Below are positions 53,885 through 62,122 of a DNA stretch of 64,000 bases, piece by piece (position 1 is the first letter of the stretch; the number at the start of each line of letters is the position of its first letter). Source of the stretch: JACKAN01 sp964502735. Lineage in GTDB: Bacteria; Bdellovibrionota; Bdellovibrionia; Bdellovibrionales; UBA1609. Below the pieces are notes generated by a model. It saw only the letters and a list, made by a program, of their open reading frames with translations, searched no databases and was not told the origin of the DNA. The translations under genes and the position numbers were made by a program. Location of the stretch: contig CAZCYD010000001.1 of assembly GCA_964502735.1 (NCBI GenBank), positions 108,260 through 172,259 on the forward strand. The letters are read 5' to 3'.

Positions 53885-54811
53885 ATGTTACTAATTAATA
53901 AATTAAAAGAAACCGTCTTTTTGTTTATATTAGCCTCAATAATCATCCACACATTTTTTTATTCTGGACTCGACTTTTTCTCCAAAAAAAGGAGCGCCGA
54001 AAAAATAGAGACGGAAGCTCCTGTTGAAATTGAGTTAATTACAAATAAAGAATCTGCAATAAAAAAACAAATAATCGACCAAGATGATCGACAGCTCAAT
54101 GATGAAATTGACGATAAGGCGAAATTTTTGGGCAGGCACAATCAAAAAGTTCTGAAAGAGACTAAGGCCTCACAGTCTGGAGCCTTTTCCAATGCTGCTC
54201 AGATGGGTATGAGAAAATCAGGAAGCCCCAGCAAAAATGTTGAAAAGAGTGCCAATAAAAACCTTAGCGGAAATCTTCCAACTCTGGACAAGCTTAAGCC
54301 TCAATTTAGTATAACCCCCAAAGCTGAGCACCACGACGTAGATCAAGTTGGACTTAATAGCCAAACTCCGGATCACTTAAAAGATGTCAATAAGGGATTG
54401 CAAACCCTACTTAGCACCCGTGAATTTGTTTACTATTCGTATTATCAAAGAATACGTGAAAAAATTCGGCAACAATGGGAACCTCGAATTCGCAAAAAGG
54501 TACATCAAGTGTTTGCCTCCGGGCGCACCATAGCCTCAGCTCGAGATCGAATTACTCAGGTTATTATTATTCTCGACGAAAATGGCAGCTTAGAAAGGGT
54601 TCAAATCATCGGAGAAAGTGGTGTCAGAGACCTTGATGATGCTGCTGTGGAAGCCTTCAAAGCGGCAGAGCCATTTCCCAATCCACCAGATGGCATCGTT
54701 GAAGCAGATGGCAAAATTAGAATTCGATGGGACTTTGTATTGGAAGCTCGCCTCCCTTCCTCCACACCAGAAGGGTCATCTTCCACTGTGGCGAGAAGGG
54801 AAGACCTATGA
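53885..54811 (+). CDS. TonB-like energy transducer protein
   Basis: 308 residues. One N-terminal membrane helix (about residues 10-30), a long charged linker and a C-terminal TonB-type domain (about 215-290). In this domain ITQVIIILDENGSLERVQIIGESG and DLDDAAVEAFKAAEPFPNPP match the family. TonB proteins pass ExbB/ExbD energy to outer-membrane receptors; the exbB/exbD pair is at 24 kb and need not be its partner. The stop overlaps the next gene by 4 bp (ATGA). Confidence 0.82.
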   Translation: MLLINKLKETVFLFILASIIIHTFFYSGLDFFSKKRSAEKIETEAPVEIELITNKESAIKKQIIDQDDRQLNDEIDDKAKFLGRHNQKVLKETKASQSGAFSNAAQMGMRKSGSPSKNVEKSANKNLSGNLPTLDKLKPQFSITPKAEHHDVDQVGLNSQTPDHLKDVNKGLQTLLSTREFVYYSYYQRIREKIRQQWEPRIRKKVHQVFASGRTIASARDRITQVIIILDENGSLERVQIIGESGVRDLDDAAVEAFKAAEPFPNPPDGIVEADGKIRIRWDFVLEARLPSSTPEGSSSTVARREDL

Positions 54812-55389
54812 AAATAACTCTGTTAACTGGAAGCTTTGAAAATGAAAGAAACATCTGCTACTCCCTTGAGAAAGTAAATGATGAATACTTTATAGATTAT
54901 CAACTGCAAAACATCCTCAAACTCCGGTGCGAAGTCGATGTTGTGCTCGGCTACCAATACAGCGAAGAAATTATGCGAAGTAGTCGATTCCTCAAACAGT
55001 GTAATATTGTCTTTGACCCCAATGAAAAAGAAGGGTCTCGGCTGTCCAATCTTTTTGCTGGTCTTTACTCTTTGTACGGTGAAGGTTTTTTTCTCCCCAT
55101 TCAATACCATAGCCCCTCGGTAGAGGACTGGAAAAAAATGATAAACCGACTAGTACCTGTATCAAATTTTGGCTACCAGCTGCTACGTCCTTATTGCCCT
55201 GTTAATGGAGAAATGAAACCCGGCTACCCCATCGGAGTGACAAGGGACGCAAAAAAAATGCTAATGAAAAATCGTAAGGCCAACTCTCTAGAAGAATTGG
55301 CTTTAAAAGAATATAAAATGCCCATCCTAGATGAGAACTTAGCTCACCCTTATTGTTCGTCTAGGCAAAATGTTCCACAAGTGAGTTAA
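54808..55389 (+). CDS. Nucleotidyltransferase-like protein, degenerate N-terminus
   Basis: 193 residues. The stretch VDVVLGYQYSEEIMRS and CNIVFDPNEKEGSRLSNLFAGL resembles the central part of MobA/GlmU-type nucleotidyltransferases (gap-y-x-E-x-I, then N-x-x-x-x-x-S-x-x-x-G-L). The glycine-rich N-terminal nucleotide motif is absent: it reads MKITLLTGSFENERN. PVNGEMKPGYPIGVTRD follows. It is translationally coupled to the tonB-like gene. I read it as a non-catalytic or divergent relative; function unknown. Confidence 0.5.
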   Translation: MKITLLTGSFENERNICYSLEKVNDEYFIDYQLQNILKLRCEVDVVLGYQYSEEIMRSSRFLKQCNIVFDPNEKEGSRLSNLFAGLYSLYGEGFFLPIQYHSPSVEDWKKMINRLVPVSNFGYQLLRPYCPVNGEMKPGYPIGVTRDAKKMLMKNRKANSLEELALKEYKMPILDENLAHPYCSSRQNVPQVS

Positions 55390-55781
55390 AGGCTCACTTT
55401 GTCTCTCAGAGACTTGTTGAAACCAACCTCAACAGCTTTCAAAAATTAAGGTTCGACATCCGGCACCAAAAAGTCTTGAGACCAAACGCATCAATTGTTA
55501 ACCCAAATCTGTGGATAAATATCAAAGGACGCCCATAGCCTAGGTCTTTACTTGTGATGTGAGTTGAAATATGAATAGTTGTTTATTTTTGATAAAATTT
55601 ATAGGGATAAACAAGGTTATTAATGAAAACAGAGCGCATAGGGTTGTGACAAAAAATATTGTCAAGATTAGTGATTAAGAACGGGTAGGAAACACTTAAG
55701 AATTACCTAAGAATAGTGACCTGTTACATATAACGAGATATTTTGTATTAAAGACATAATAAAAACAAGGGAGCCACTTCC
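55390..55781. promoter_or_regulatory. Intergenic region upstream of the AceE-like gene
   Basis: No gene is seen in this 392-bp stretch. It holds ACCCAAATCTGTGGA (55501-55515), one of a motif set that recurs at 58675, 59910 and 60748, overlapping TGTGGATAA (55511-55519), a consensus DnaA box in reverse. TGACAA-6-TTGTCA at about 55648-55665 is an inverted repeat that could be an operator. The GTG start of the next gene has GGGAG upstream. Confidence 0.5.
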
Positions 55782-58580
55782 GTGAAAAAACCAGAAACCA
55801 AAACACTTCAAAACATTGTCTTGCGTGCACACTACTTAGCCAATCAAATGATTTTTTCTGCAAACACCAGAAGTGATAAAGAAAAGGGGGACCCAAAAGT
55901 TGGCGGACACTCCTCTGCTAGCTCCAGTGCAATTCACATTTGCGGAGCCCTCCACCTGCTTGTTAAAACTGGCTTTGATCACATTGCCAATAAACCCCAT
56001 GCATCTCCTGCCGATCATTCCTACAACTATTTACTTGACCTACTTTTAAATGAGGACTTAACACCTCTAAGCTTGGACGAAGCCAATCACGCCATGGAAA
56101 GCCTGCGAGCATTCTCTCAAAATGGTGCTCCGGTATTTCAGAGCTACCACTCGGCTTACGACCCCGACAATCACAATTTTTTTCCTTCTGGCACGGTGGG
56201 AATTCCCCCTGTAAAAGCCGGCTATTTAGCTCATGCCTATCGATATGCAAAAGGGCACGGATACGAGGTTCCCGATGCTCACTTTTGGGCCATTATTGGC
56301 GATTCCGAATTTCGCGAAGGATCTTTGTTTGAAGCTGTTCCCGACTTTGCAGAAAGAGAAATTGGAAACCTAACATGGATTGTTGACTACAATCGACAAA
56401 GCCTAGACGGCCACAGAATTACGAATAAAAAAATAATGAAAGGAACTGACGATCTTCGCATTGAGCGGACTATGGCTGCAAACGGATGGGAAGTTATTCA
56501 AGTTCGCCACGGAAGATTTCGCTTCGAACTTTTTAAACGAAACGGTGGCAAAATGTTTCAACGGTGGCTAGAAGAGGAGCTTGAGGACTATGAACTTCAA
56601 GCCCTACTATTGATTAAAAATGCCGACGAACTCTATAAAAGGGTCAAAACACACCACCCCGAGATTTCTGAGTTTTTAAATAACACGACTCCAAAGGACC
56701 TCCTAAAGGGACTCAACGACTTCGGTGGTCACGACTTGTTACAAATTACTGAAGCTCTAGAAAAAAGTAAACAAAGTAAAAACCGCCCTACAATTGTGAT
56801 TGTTCACACCTTAAAAGGATGGAATCTCAGAATGGCCGCCCAACAGGGCAATCACTCGGCCCTGCCAAGCGAGGACGAGATGGCTGAATTGAGAGCTGCA
56901 ACTGGAATTCCTGAAGGAATATTGTTTTCTCGCTTCGACAAGTCGTCTCCTGAGAGCCTATTCTTACAAGAGCGCGGTGCTCAACTTCATGCAGATATTC
57001 TGGCCCAACATAAGCTCAAAGAGCGCAATCAAAAATTCTTTTTAGAAAGTCTTGAAAAATACAATGGCGTGCCAAATAGCCTTGATATTAACCTCCAAAT
57101 GGCCAGCTATCCTCACACACAATGGATGCTAGGTCAGCTGACATCAAAGCTCACTCGAATAGCCAACACATCTTTTGATGATAAGAACCTTATAGAAAAA
57201 CAAAAACCCCTTACTGAACTTGAACGATCTTGGAAAATACCTGCTGAACTTATGGTGTCTATGGCTCCAGACGTTGGCACAAGTACAAATTTGAACCCTT
57301 CGATGGATGGCAAGATTTTTGGGGCGAACACCATTGAGGACTTCGAAACCGAATACTCAGTAAAGGACAAAAAACTTCCTGATCTTGTTCCCGGAGAAGA
57401 CTCCTCTGATAGATTTATCAGATTTGAAATAGCCGAAGGCAATGTTATGTCTTGCATGGGAGCCTACGGGCGAATGCGCGACACCCTAGGAATTCCTTTG
57501 CTCCCTCTTATGACTGTCTATGATTTTTTTATCAAACGTGCTCTCGATCAGTATTTTTACGATCTCTATTGGAAATCTAGTTTTATTTTATGTGGCACGC
57601 CCTCAGGAGTGACTCTTTCACCGGAGGGGGCTCAACACGGCTGGAAATCTGACATACAAATTCCCAACCAAATCACTTGGGAACCCTTTTTCTGTGTGGA
57701 ATTGGACTGGATACTAGCCGAATCTATGAGAAGACATTTCTACAATGACAATTCTGGGCGATCAGGGGTTCTCATTCGAGGAGTGACTCGAGGGGTCGAA
57801 CAAAAAGATCTTCTTAAATATTTAAAAAGACAGCGTCGTTTTAAATCTGAATCAACTCTAGAGGCAAGATTAACCTTAGCCGGTCAAAACTATCCCGGCT
57901 CTATAGAAGAAAGCTCTGTCCCCTCTATAGACGATGAAACAATCCTGGCAACACTTCGTCATGAAGTACTATCTGGGGCCTACTATCTTATCAATTACGA
58001 AGGATATTTTGGTTATGACCCCGGAGACAATGTCGTCAATATATTCGCTCTTGGCAGTCTTACAACCGAAGCTATCTTGGCCTCGCAAAAATTGCTTGAA
58101 GTCGGTGTTTACGCAAATGTCATCGTCGTAACGAGTCCGGATCTTCTCGTTGGGAACCTCGCTGCGGAAAATGATTATGCTTATTTAAAAAGTGGCCTTG
58201 CCATAAATGCCAATCTCTACTTGCAACCACAATTAAATGGTCATCTTCAAGGTTCTGAACTTTTAACTCTTTCAGGAAGACGAGTGCCCATTGTTAGCGT
58301 TCACGATGGTGAGCCGGGTCTACTCGACAATATTGGCTCGGTCATTGGCGTTAAGCATGAAGCTTTAGCTGTAAGAAAACATTCAAAATGCGGCCGCCCG
58401 ATAGATGTTTACAAATTTCATGGGATAGACTCAGATTCGGTGGTCAACGCCTGCAAAAAGGTTTTAGCAGAAACGACTTTGGAGCAAGTTGTAGTTTCAC
58501 CAAAGATCCTAACCGACATGCAGCCTAAGGTTACAGATGCCAATTGGCAAAACCTCTGGCCCCAAAATAAACAGCAATAA
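55782..58580 (+). CDS. Homodimeric 2-oxoacid dehydrogenase E1 (AceE-like), thiamine diphosphate enzyme
   Basis: 932 residues, GTG start. The thiamine-diphosphate motif is IGDSEFREG ... VDYNRQSLDGH (about residues 180-210), followed by a middle transketolase-like pyrimidine domain and a C-terminal domain (VYANVIVVTSPDLLVG). Length and order of domains match homodimeric pyruvate dehydrogenase E1 (AceE) rather than the alpha/beta type. It decarboxylates a 2-oxoacid and acylates lipoyl groups of E2; E2 and E3 are at 32 and 31 kb. The substrate is most likely pyruvate but is not proven by motifs I can see. It ends before a GC-rich hairpin. Confidence 0.88.
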   Translation: MKKPETKTLQNIVLRAHYLANQMIFSANTRSDKEKGDPKVGGHSSASSSAIHICGALHLLVKTGFDHIANKPHASPADHSYNYLLDLLLNEDLTPLSLDEANHAMESLRAFSQNGAPVFQSYHSAYDPDNHNFFPSGTVGIPPVKAGYLAHAYRYAKGHGYEVPDAHFWAIIGDSEFREGSLFEAVPDFAEREIGNLTWIVDYNRQSLDGHRITNKKIMKGTDDLRIERTMAANGWEVIQVRHGRFRFELFKRNGGKMFQRWLEEELEDYELQALLLIKNADELYKRVKTHHPEISEFLNNTTPKDLLKGLNDFGGHDLLQITEALEKSKQSKNRPTIVIVHTLKGWNLRMAAQQGNHSALPSEDEMAELRAATGIPEGILFSRFDKSSPESLFLQERGAQLHADILAQHKLKERNQKFFLESLEKYNGVPNSLDINLQMASYPHTQWMLGQLTSKLTRIANTSFDDKNLIEKQKPLTELERSWKIPAELMVSMAPDVGTSTNLNPSMDGKIFGANTIEDFETEYSVKDKKLPDLVPGEDSSDRFIRFEIAEGNVMSCMGAYGRMRDTLGIPLLPLMTVYDFFIKRALDQYFYDLYWKSSFILCGTPSGVTLSPEGAQHGWKSDIQIPNQITWEPFFCVELDWILAESMRRHFYNDNSGRSGVLIRGVTRGVEQKDLLKYLKRQRRFKSESTLEARLTLAGQNYPGSIEESSVPSIDDETILATLRHEVLSGAYYLINYEGYFGYDPGDNVVNIFALGSLTTEAILASQKLLEVGVYANVIVVTSPDLLVGNLAAENDYAYLKSGLAINANLYLQPQLNGHLQGSELLTLSGRRVPIVSVHDGEPGLLDNIGSVIGVKHEALAVRKHSKCGRPIDVYKFHGIDSDSVVNACKKVLAETTLEQVVVSPKILTDMQPKVTDANWQNLWPQNKQQ

Positions 58581-58618
58581 AACCTACTCGCTTTTATACA
58601 TCCCTTCGGGTGATCGCA

Positions 58619-58643
58619 TCCGGCTCAGCGGAGTCGAGCCGGA
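58619..58643. terminator. GC-rich hairpin between convergent genes
   Basis: TCCGGCTC (58619-58626) pairs with GAGCCGGA (58636-58643) around a 9-base loop, downstream of the AceE-like gene. A small CCCTTCGGG hairpin lies just before it (58602-58610). No T run follows, so it may terminate weakly or protect the RNA 3' end. Confidence 0.5.
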
Positions 58644-58690
58644 CGAGGGTTTGAGAGAAATTTAAGGCATTCTATCTGCAGATTTGGGTA

Positions 58691-59629
58691 TCATATAAAC
58701 TGGCCCACTATGATTAACGAAAGATTTCGCACAAGGGTTTTCGTATCCATAAAATAGTTGGGATAGCTCTCTTCAAGTTTTTTAACATCTCCTGTATTTA
58801 CCAGAACCACATTTATTTGCTGATCGTTCAGATGTTTCTTTTCTAAATCTAAATAGACTTGAACAGCTGTACCAAGCTCATTGGCACTATAAGTTTTGAA
58901 TGAGACCGTGTTTTCTCTAGAATTTAATAAAATTAGGCTATAACTACCCTTTCTCCCTGTAGCCGTGTTTTTTGAAACGATATTATATACAGTAGTATAA
59001 GCGCTAAGGTTTTCTATAACTTGTAACTCTTTGATAGCTTTTTGAGTTGATTCAACTAACTTTGTTTGGCTCATAGATCGGTGCTTTTTTAAAGTTGCCT
59101 TTCCTTCCTTTATTGCAAATATGGAGCTTAAAAGTGAAAAAAAGTCTAACCACTGTTTACTCCCATGCCCAGACTTAAAAGAACTATTTTCTAACGTGCC
59201 AAAAACCTCTACTCCAGTTGCCCAAATATGCTGCAATTGAGATCTCATCTGTATTTCCAGAAATAAACTGGGGTCCTTCTTCAATTTGTAAACGAGGTGA
59301 ATGCTGCGATAACCGTCCTCTTTTGGTTCTTCAATATAGTCATTTAGTGAAAACAATGAATGTTTAGAGCGTGATTTTTTATACATTTCTAGCAATTTAT
59401 ACACCTCTTCAGATGAGCCAAGAATAGCTCTTAGGCCTCCGATATCTTGCATAGTAGATAATCGCATTGTTTTATGGTTAGAGAGCTTAAGTAGAATTGA
59501 GGGGGTCCTCTTCAACCTCTGTGCAACAATCGCATTGTGACTAACTTTTTGTACTCTATCCTTTAAGACTTTTGCAAATGTATTGAGTGGCATAGCATGG
59601 TAAGCACGCCAATCTGAAAGGATATCCAA
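58691..59629 (-). CDS. RelA/SpoT-domain protein (small alarmone synthetase-like), N-terminus probably frameshifted
   Basis: 312 residues from TTG 59629. The synthetase fold is recognised from MQDIGGLRAIL (conserved D and R), EPKEDGYRSIHLVYK and LEIQMRSQLQHIWA. Such proteins make (p)ppGpp or related alarmones, or act as toxic or phage-defence variants. No HD hydrolase or TGS domain is present. In frame, ~37 codons upstream of the TTG are open and read like family sequence (SKSKIDKAGE), up to a stop near 59750, with no ATG/GTG/TTG. An ATG at 59741 is in a different frame and would join if one T of a TTTTT run were absent. The true start is therefore uncertain. The gene is convergent with the E1 gene. 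Confidence 0.8.
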   Translation of the reverse strand: MDILSDWRAYHAMPLNTFAKVLKDRVQKVSHNAIVAQRLKRTPSILLKLSNHKTMRLSTMQDIGGLRAILGSSEEVYKLLEMYKKSRSKHSLFSLNDYIEEPKEDGYRSIHLVYKLKKDPSLFLEIQMRSQLQHIWATGVEVFGTLENSSFKSGHGSKQWLDFFSLLSSIFAIKEGKATLKKHRSMSQTKLVESTQKAIKELQVIENLSAYTTVYNIVSKNTATGRKGSYSLILLNSRENTVSFKTYSANELGTAVQVYLDLEKKHLNDQQINVVLVNTGDVKKLEESYPNYFMDTKTLVRNLSLIIVGQFI

Positions 59630-59909
59630 AGCCTCACTGACTTCTTCACCTGTATCGGTTTTGCTTTTTATTGTCTCGCCAGCCTTATCTATTTTTGATT
59701 TACTATATTTCAGATTAAGAGACTTGATAAAAACACTCCATTTTTACAGGTTTAAACACATAACTTATTGAAAATACTAGCACAATAAAATGAAGTGTGA
59801 AAACAAAACTTATAAAAATAGATAGTTTTTAACAGTTTAGCACTGTAACTATCTGATTTTACAATGTTGCGACTTTTCTAACCCTCCACATTCACTAAAG
59901 ATCTTCTTA

Positions 59910-59931
59910 ACCCAAATCCGCAGATTTGGGT
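59910..59931. repeat. CCCAAATC/GATTTGGG inverted motif
   Basis: CCCAAATC (59911-59918) pairs with GATTTGGG (59923-59930) around CGCA. The same half-site recurs at 55501, 58675 and 60748. It lies between the RelA-like and O-methyltransferase genes, downstream of the latter's stop. Confidence 0.6.
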
Positions 59932-59979
59932 CTTAAATGGCCAAAGAACCGCTGAAAGGCGGAGAATCTTGATAAATTG

Positions 59980-60657
59980 TCAGAACAATTTTTGGGCGAC
60001 GGTTAGCCCTTCGTTGGTCGGCAGCAAAATGGAGTTGTATTTTGATAGATCTGCTAATCTCTGATTAAAATCTCTCATAACCTGAATTTGTTGAGGATTA
60101 GCTCTTTGATTTGGAGAAACGCAATCTGCTGCCTCTAGGACATTTCCAAATAAAAATGTATTGTCGCCAATAATTAGGCCCCCTGGACGAACATTGGCTT
60201 CTGCCCATAGTAGGTAATCCATATATCCGGATTTATTTGCGTCAATAAAGACCAAGTCAAAAGGCCCCATGGACTCTAATTTTTTTAAATTTATATTGGC
60301 GTCCCCCAAAAGAATCTCAATTTTAGAAGCTTCTGGGCTTTTGCTAAAAAAATCTTTAGCTATATTGTAGTGGCCCTCTTCTGACTCTAAGCAGTAAAGT
60401 TTTCCCTCTTTAGGGAGAGCTCGAGAGATCCAAATAGATGAATATCCATATAGAGTCCCAATTTCCACAGCTTTGTTAGCCTGAATAAGTTTTGCCAGGA
60501 GGTTGAGAGTTTTTCCCTCATAAGGGCCAACATTTATTCCTTCCTTTCCATCTTCACGTAGTTTGGCTCTTATAGAAATTAAAAGCTCATCTTCTATACC
60601 AAATAAAGAGTTTATATACTGATCTCTAACACTCTGATTTTCTCGGTTAAATTTCAT
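59980..60657 (-). CDS. SAM-dependent O-methyltransferase (family 3)
   Basis: 225 residues from ATG 60657. VEIGTLYGYSSIWISRALP is the SAM-binding motif I, and FDLVFIDANKSGYMDYLL and GLIIGDNTFLFG match the catechol/caffeoyl-CoA O-methyltransferase family with its metal-binding Asp residues. Such enzymes methylate hydroxyls of small aromatic compounds; the substrate is unknown. A GGAG lies 12 bases before the ATG, which is long. An in-frame start further upstream (60729) exists but adds sequence that looks non-conserved. Confidence 0.9.
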   Translation of the reverse strand: MKFNRENQSVRDQYINSLFGIEDELLISIRAKLREDGKEGINVGPYEGKTLNLLAKLIQANKAVEIGTLYGYSSIWISRALPKEGKLYCLESEEGHYNIAKDFFSKSPEASKIEILLGDANINLKKLESMGPFDLVFIDANKSGYMDYLLWAEANVRPGGLIIGDNTFLFGNVLEAADCVSPNQRANPQQIQVMRDFNQRLADLSKYNSILLPTNEGLTVAQKLF

Positions 60658-60882
60658 TTTGCAACCACACTCCTTACTTCTGACAGGCCCAAAACTATCA
60701 AAAAAAACAACTCCTAGCAAATTATTCACAAATTAAGATTCGTTACAACCCAAATCTATGGAGAAATTGCTCAAAAAACTCTCCACAATTATTTCTTTGG
60801 GCTTGGCCTATTATCCTATGTTAAGAGATTCACAATCTTATAACTTATACATGAGTTATCCAAAACTTATGAGGTCACTTTG

Positions 60883-61098
60883 ATGAAAGGAAAATTATTA
60901 AAAAATTATTTTAAAGTTCTTGTATATGCCCTGTTATTTGGAACTCCAGGACTCTTACTTCCTCACCAAACACTCGGATACGGATACGACTACCACAACG
61001 AAGTCAATTATCCCCCACAGTATTTTGAAAAAGATGACTTTATAGTTACACATACGCAGTATGAACTTGCCGACATAAAAAAACAGCGTTCTCAATAA
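60883..61098 (+). CDS. Small exported protein, unknown function
   Basis: About 71 residues. The start KNYFKVLVYALLFGTPGLLL is a signal peptide or membrane anchor; the rest is short and rich in Tyr and Asp (GYGYDYHNEV). ATG 60883 is preceded by GAGG. No homologue is recognised. It stands alone between divergent and same-strand genes. Confidence 0.5.
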   Translation: MKGKLLKNYFKVLVYALLFGTPGLLLPHQTLGYGYDYHNEVNYPPQYFEKDDFIVTHTQYELADIKKQRSQ

Positions 61099-61213
61099 GG
61101 ACACCCATCCCCTACAATTTGTAGACTCGAGTTATTATCAGTAGGCTACTTTGCGCATTAAAATTTAAGTAATTTTTAATACAAAAATTACAAATATGTG
61201 CTTATATACTGTC

Positions 61214-61864
61214 ATGATAAAAGTTGTGATTTTTGATTTTGATGGAACGATGTTTGATACAGCACCAGAAATCTATAAAGCTGTAAATGCCACTCTAAAA
61301 GAACTTCATTTACAAGAACTTAGCTTCGCAGAAGTTACCCAATGCATTGGTCAGGGTTTGCTTCATCTTATAAAAAGTCTGAATTTAAAATTAGACATGA
61401 ACGATCCAAAAGAAGTTGAACATATCACAAAGACATTCCGCCAACACTATGACCAGACTTTACTGGAGTCAAAACCCTATCCCGGCCTTGTGGAGTTTTT
61501 AAACTCCACCCCACACAGAGTTGCTGTAGCCTCAAACAAGGATGAAAAGTACTTAAAAAGAACTCTTAGTGGCAATCCTTGGAACAACTTTCCTTGGCTG
61601 GCAATAAATGGCGGCAACACTTTCAAAACTAAAAAACCAGAACCTGAGATTATAGAAGATATTCTAAGAAAAGCTGATTGTGCGCCCAAGGAGGCTGTAA
61701 TTGTTGGCGACGGCACACCAGATATTCAAGTTGCAGGTCACACCGGCATTCACAGTATAGCTGTTAGCTACGGCTACTCTCCCGTTGATGAACTTGTAGC
61801 ACTGGGCGCAAACCACGTCATCGATAGTCTTTTTGAACTTCCTTCTGCCTTAAGTCGGCTTTAA
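61214..61864 (+). CDS. HAD-superfamily hydrolase, phosphoglycolate-phosphatase-like
   Basis: 216 residues. DFDGTMFDT (catalytic Asp pair), VAVASNKDEKY (motif II, Ser) and KKPEPE/GDGTPDIQVA (motifs III and IV) identify the HAD fold with a small cap domain. The subclass is Gph/PGP-like, dephosphorylating small phosphoesters such as 2-phosphoglycolate. ATG 61214 begins the conserved Ile/Val stretch; six residues upstream in frame are unlikely to be translated. Substrate not certain. Confidence 0.9.
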   Translation: MIKVVIFDFDGTMFDTAPEIYKAVNATLKELHLQELSFAEVTQCIGQGLLHLIKSLNLKLDMNDPKEVEHITKTFRQHYDQTLLESKPYPGLVEFLNSTPHRVAVASNKDEKYLKRTLSGNPWNNFPWLAINGGNTFKTKKPEPEIIEDILRKADCAPKEAVIVGDGTPDIQVAGHTGIHSIAVSYGYSPVDELVALGANHVIDSLFELPSALSRL

Positions 61865-62122
61865 AAGCTCTAAATCTTGCTAGAACTCGCTCTATCTAGA
61901 CTTTATTGCCAGAATTTATTTTTATAAATTATCCCTGGGGTTTTTCTGTGTTTATCTCTTGCCCGCCTTTCCATGTTTTAACCCAGAACTTCTCAGTCTG
62001 TTTTTGCTTTGCGTTATGGCTTCTGAACCCAAGGCAAACTCGTGGCCATTTTTTGCGTTTTAAGGTAGTTCTAAGCTTTCGGCTCAAACCTGTGAGCCCA
62101 TCGCAAATGGAGGACTTTGTCG
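61865..62122. other. Non-coding region upstream of the ABC ATPase gene
   Basis: A 258-bp spacer without a convincing gene. GGCTCAAACCTGTGAGCC at about 62081-62098 forms a short hairpin before the ribosome site of the next gene. Promoter and leader of the ABC ATPase gene are probably here. Confidence 0.4.

Noticed and set aside
55511..55519. TTATCCACA DnaA box as part of a replication origin
   Set aside because: A single perfect box without an AT-rich unwinding element or neighbouring origin genes (dnaA, dnaN, gidA) is not enough.
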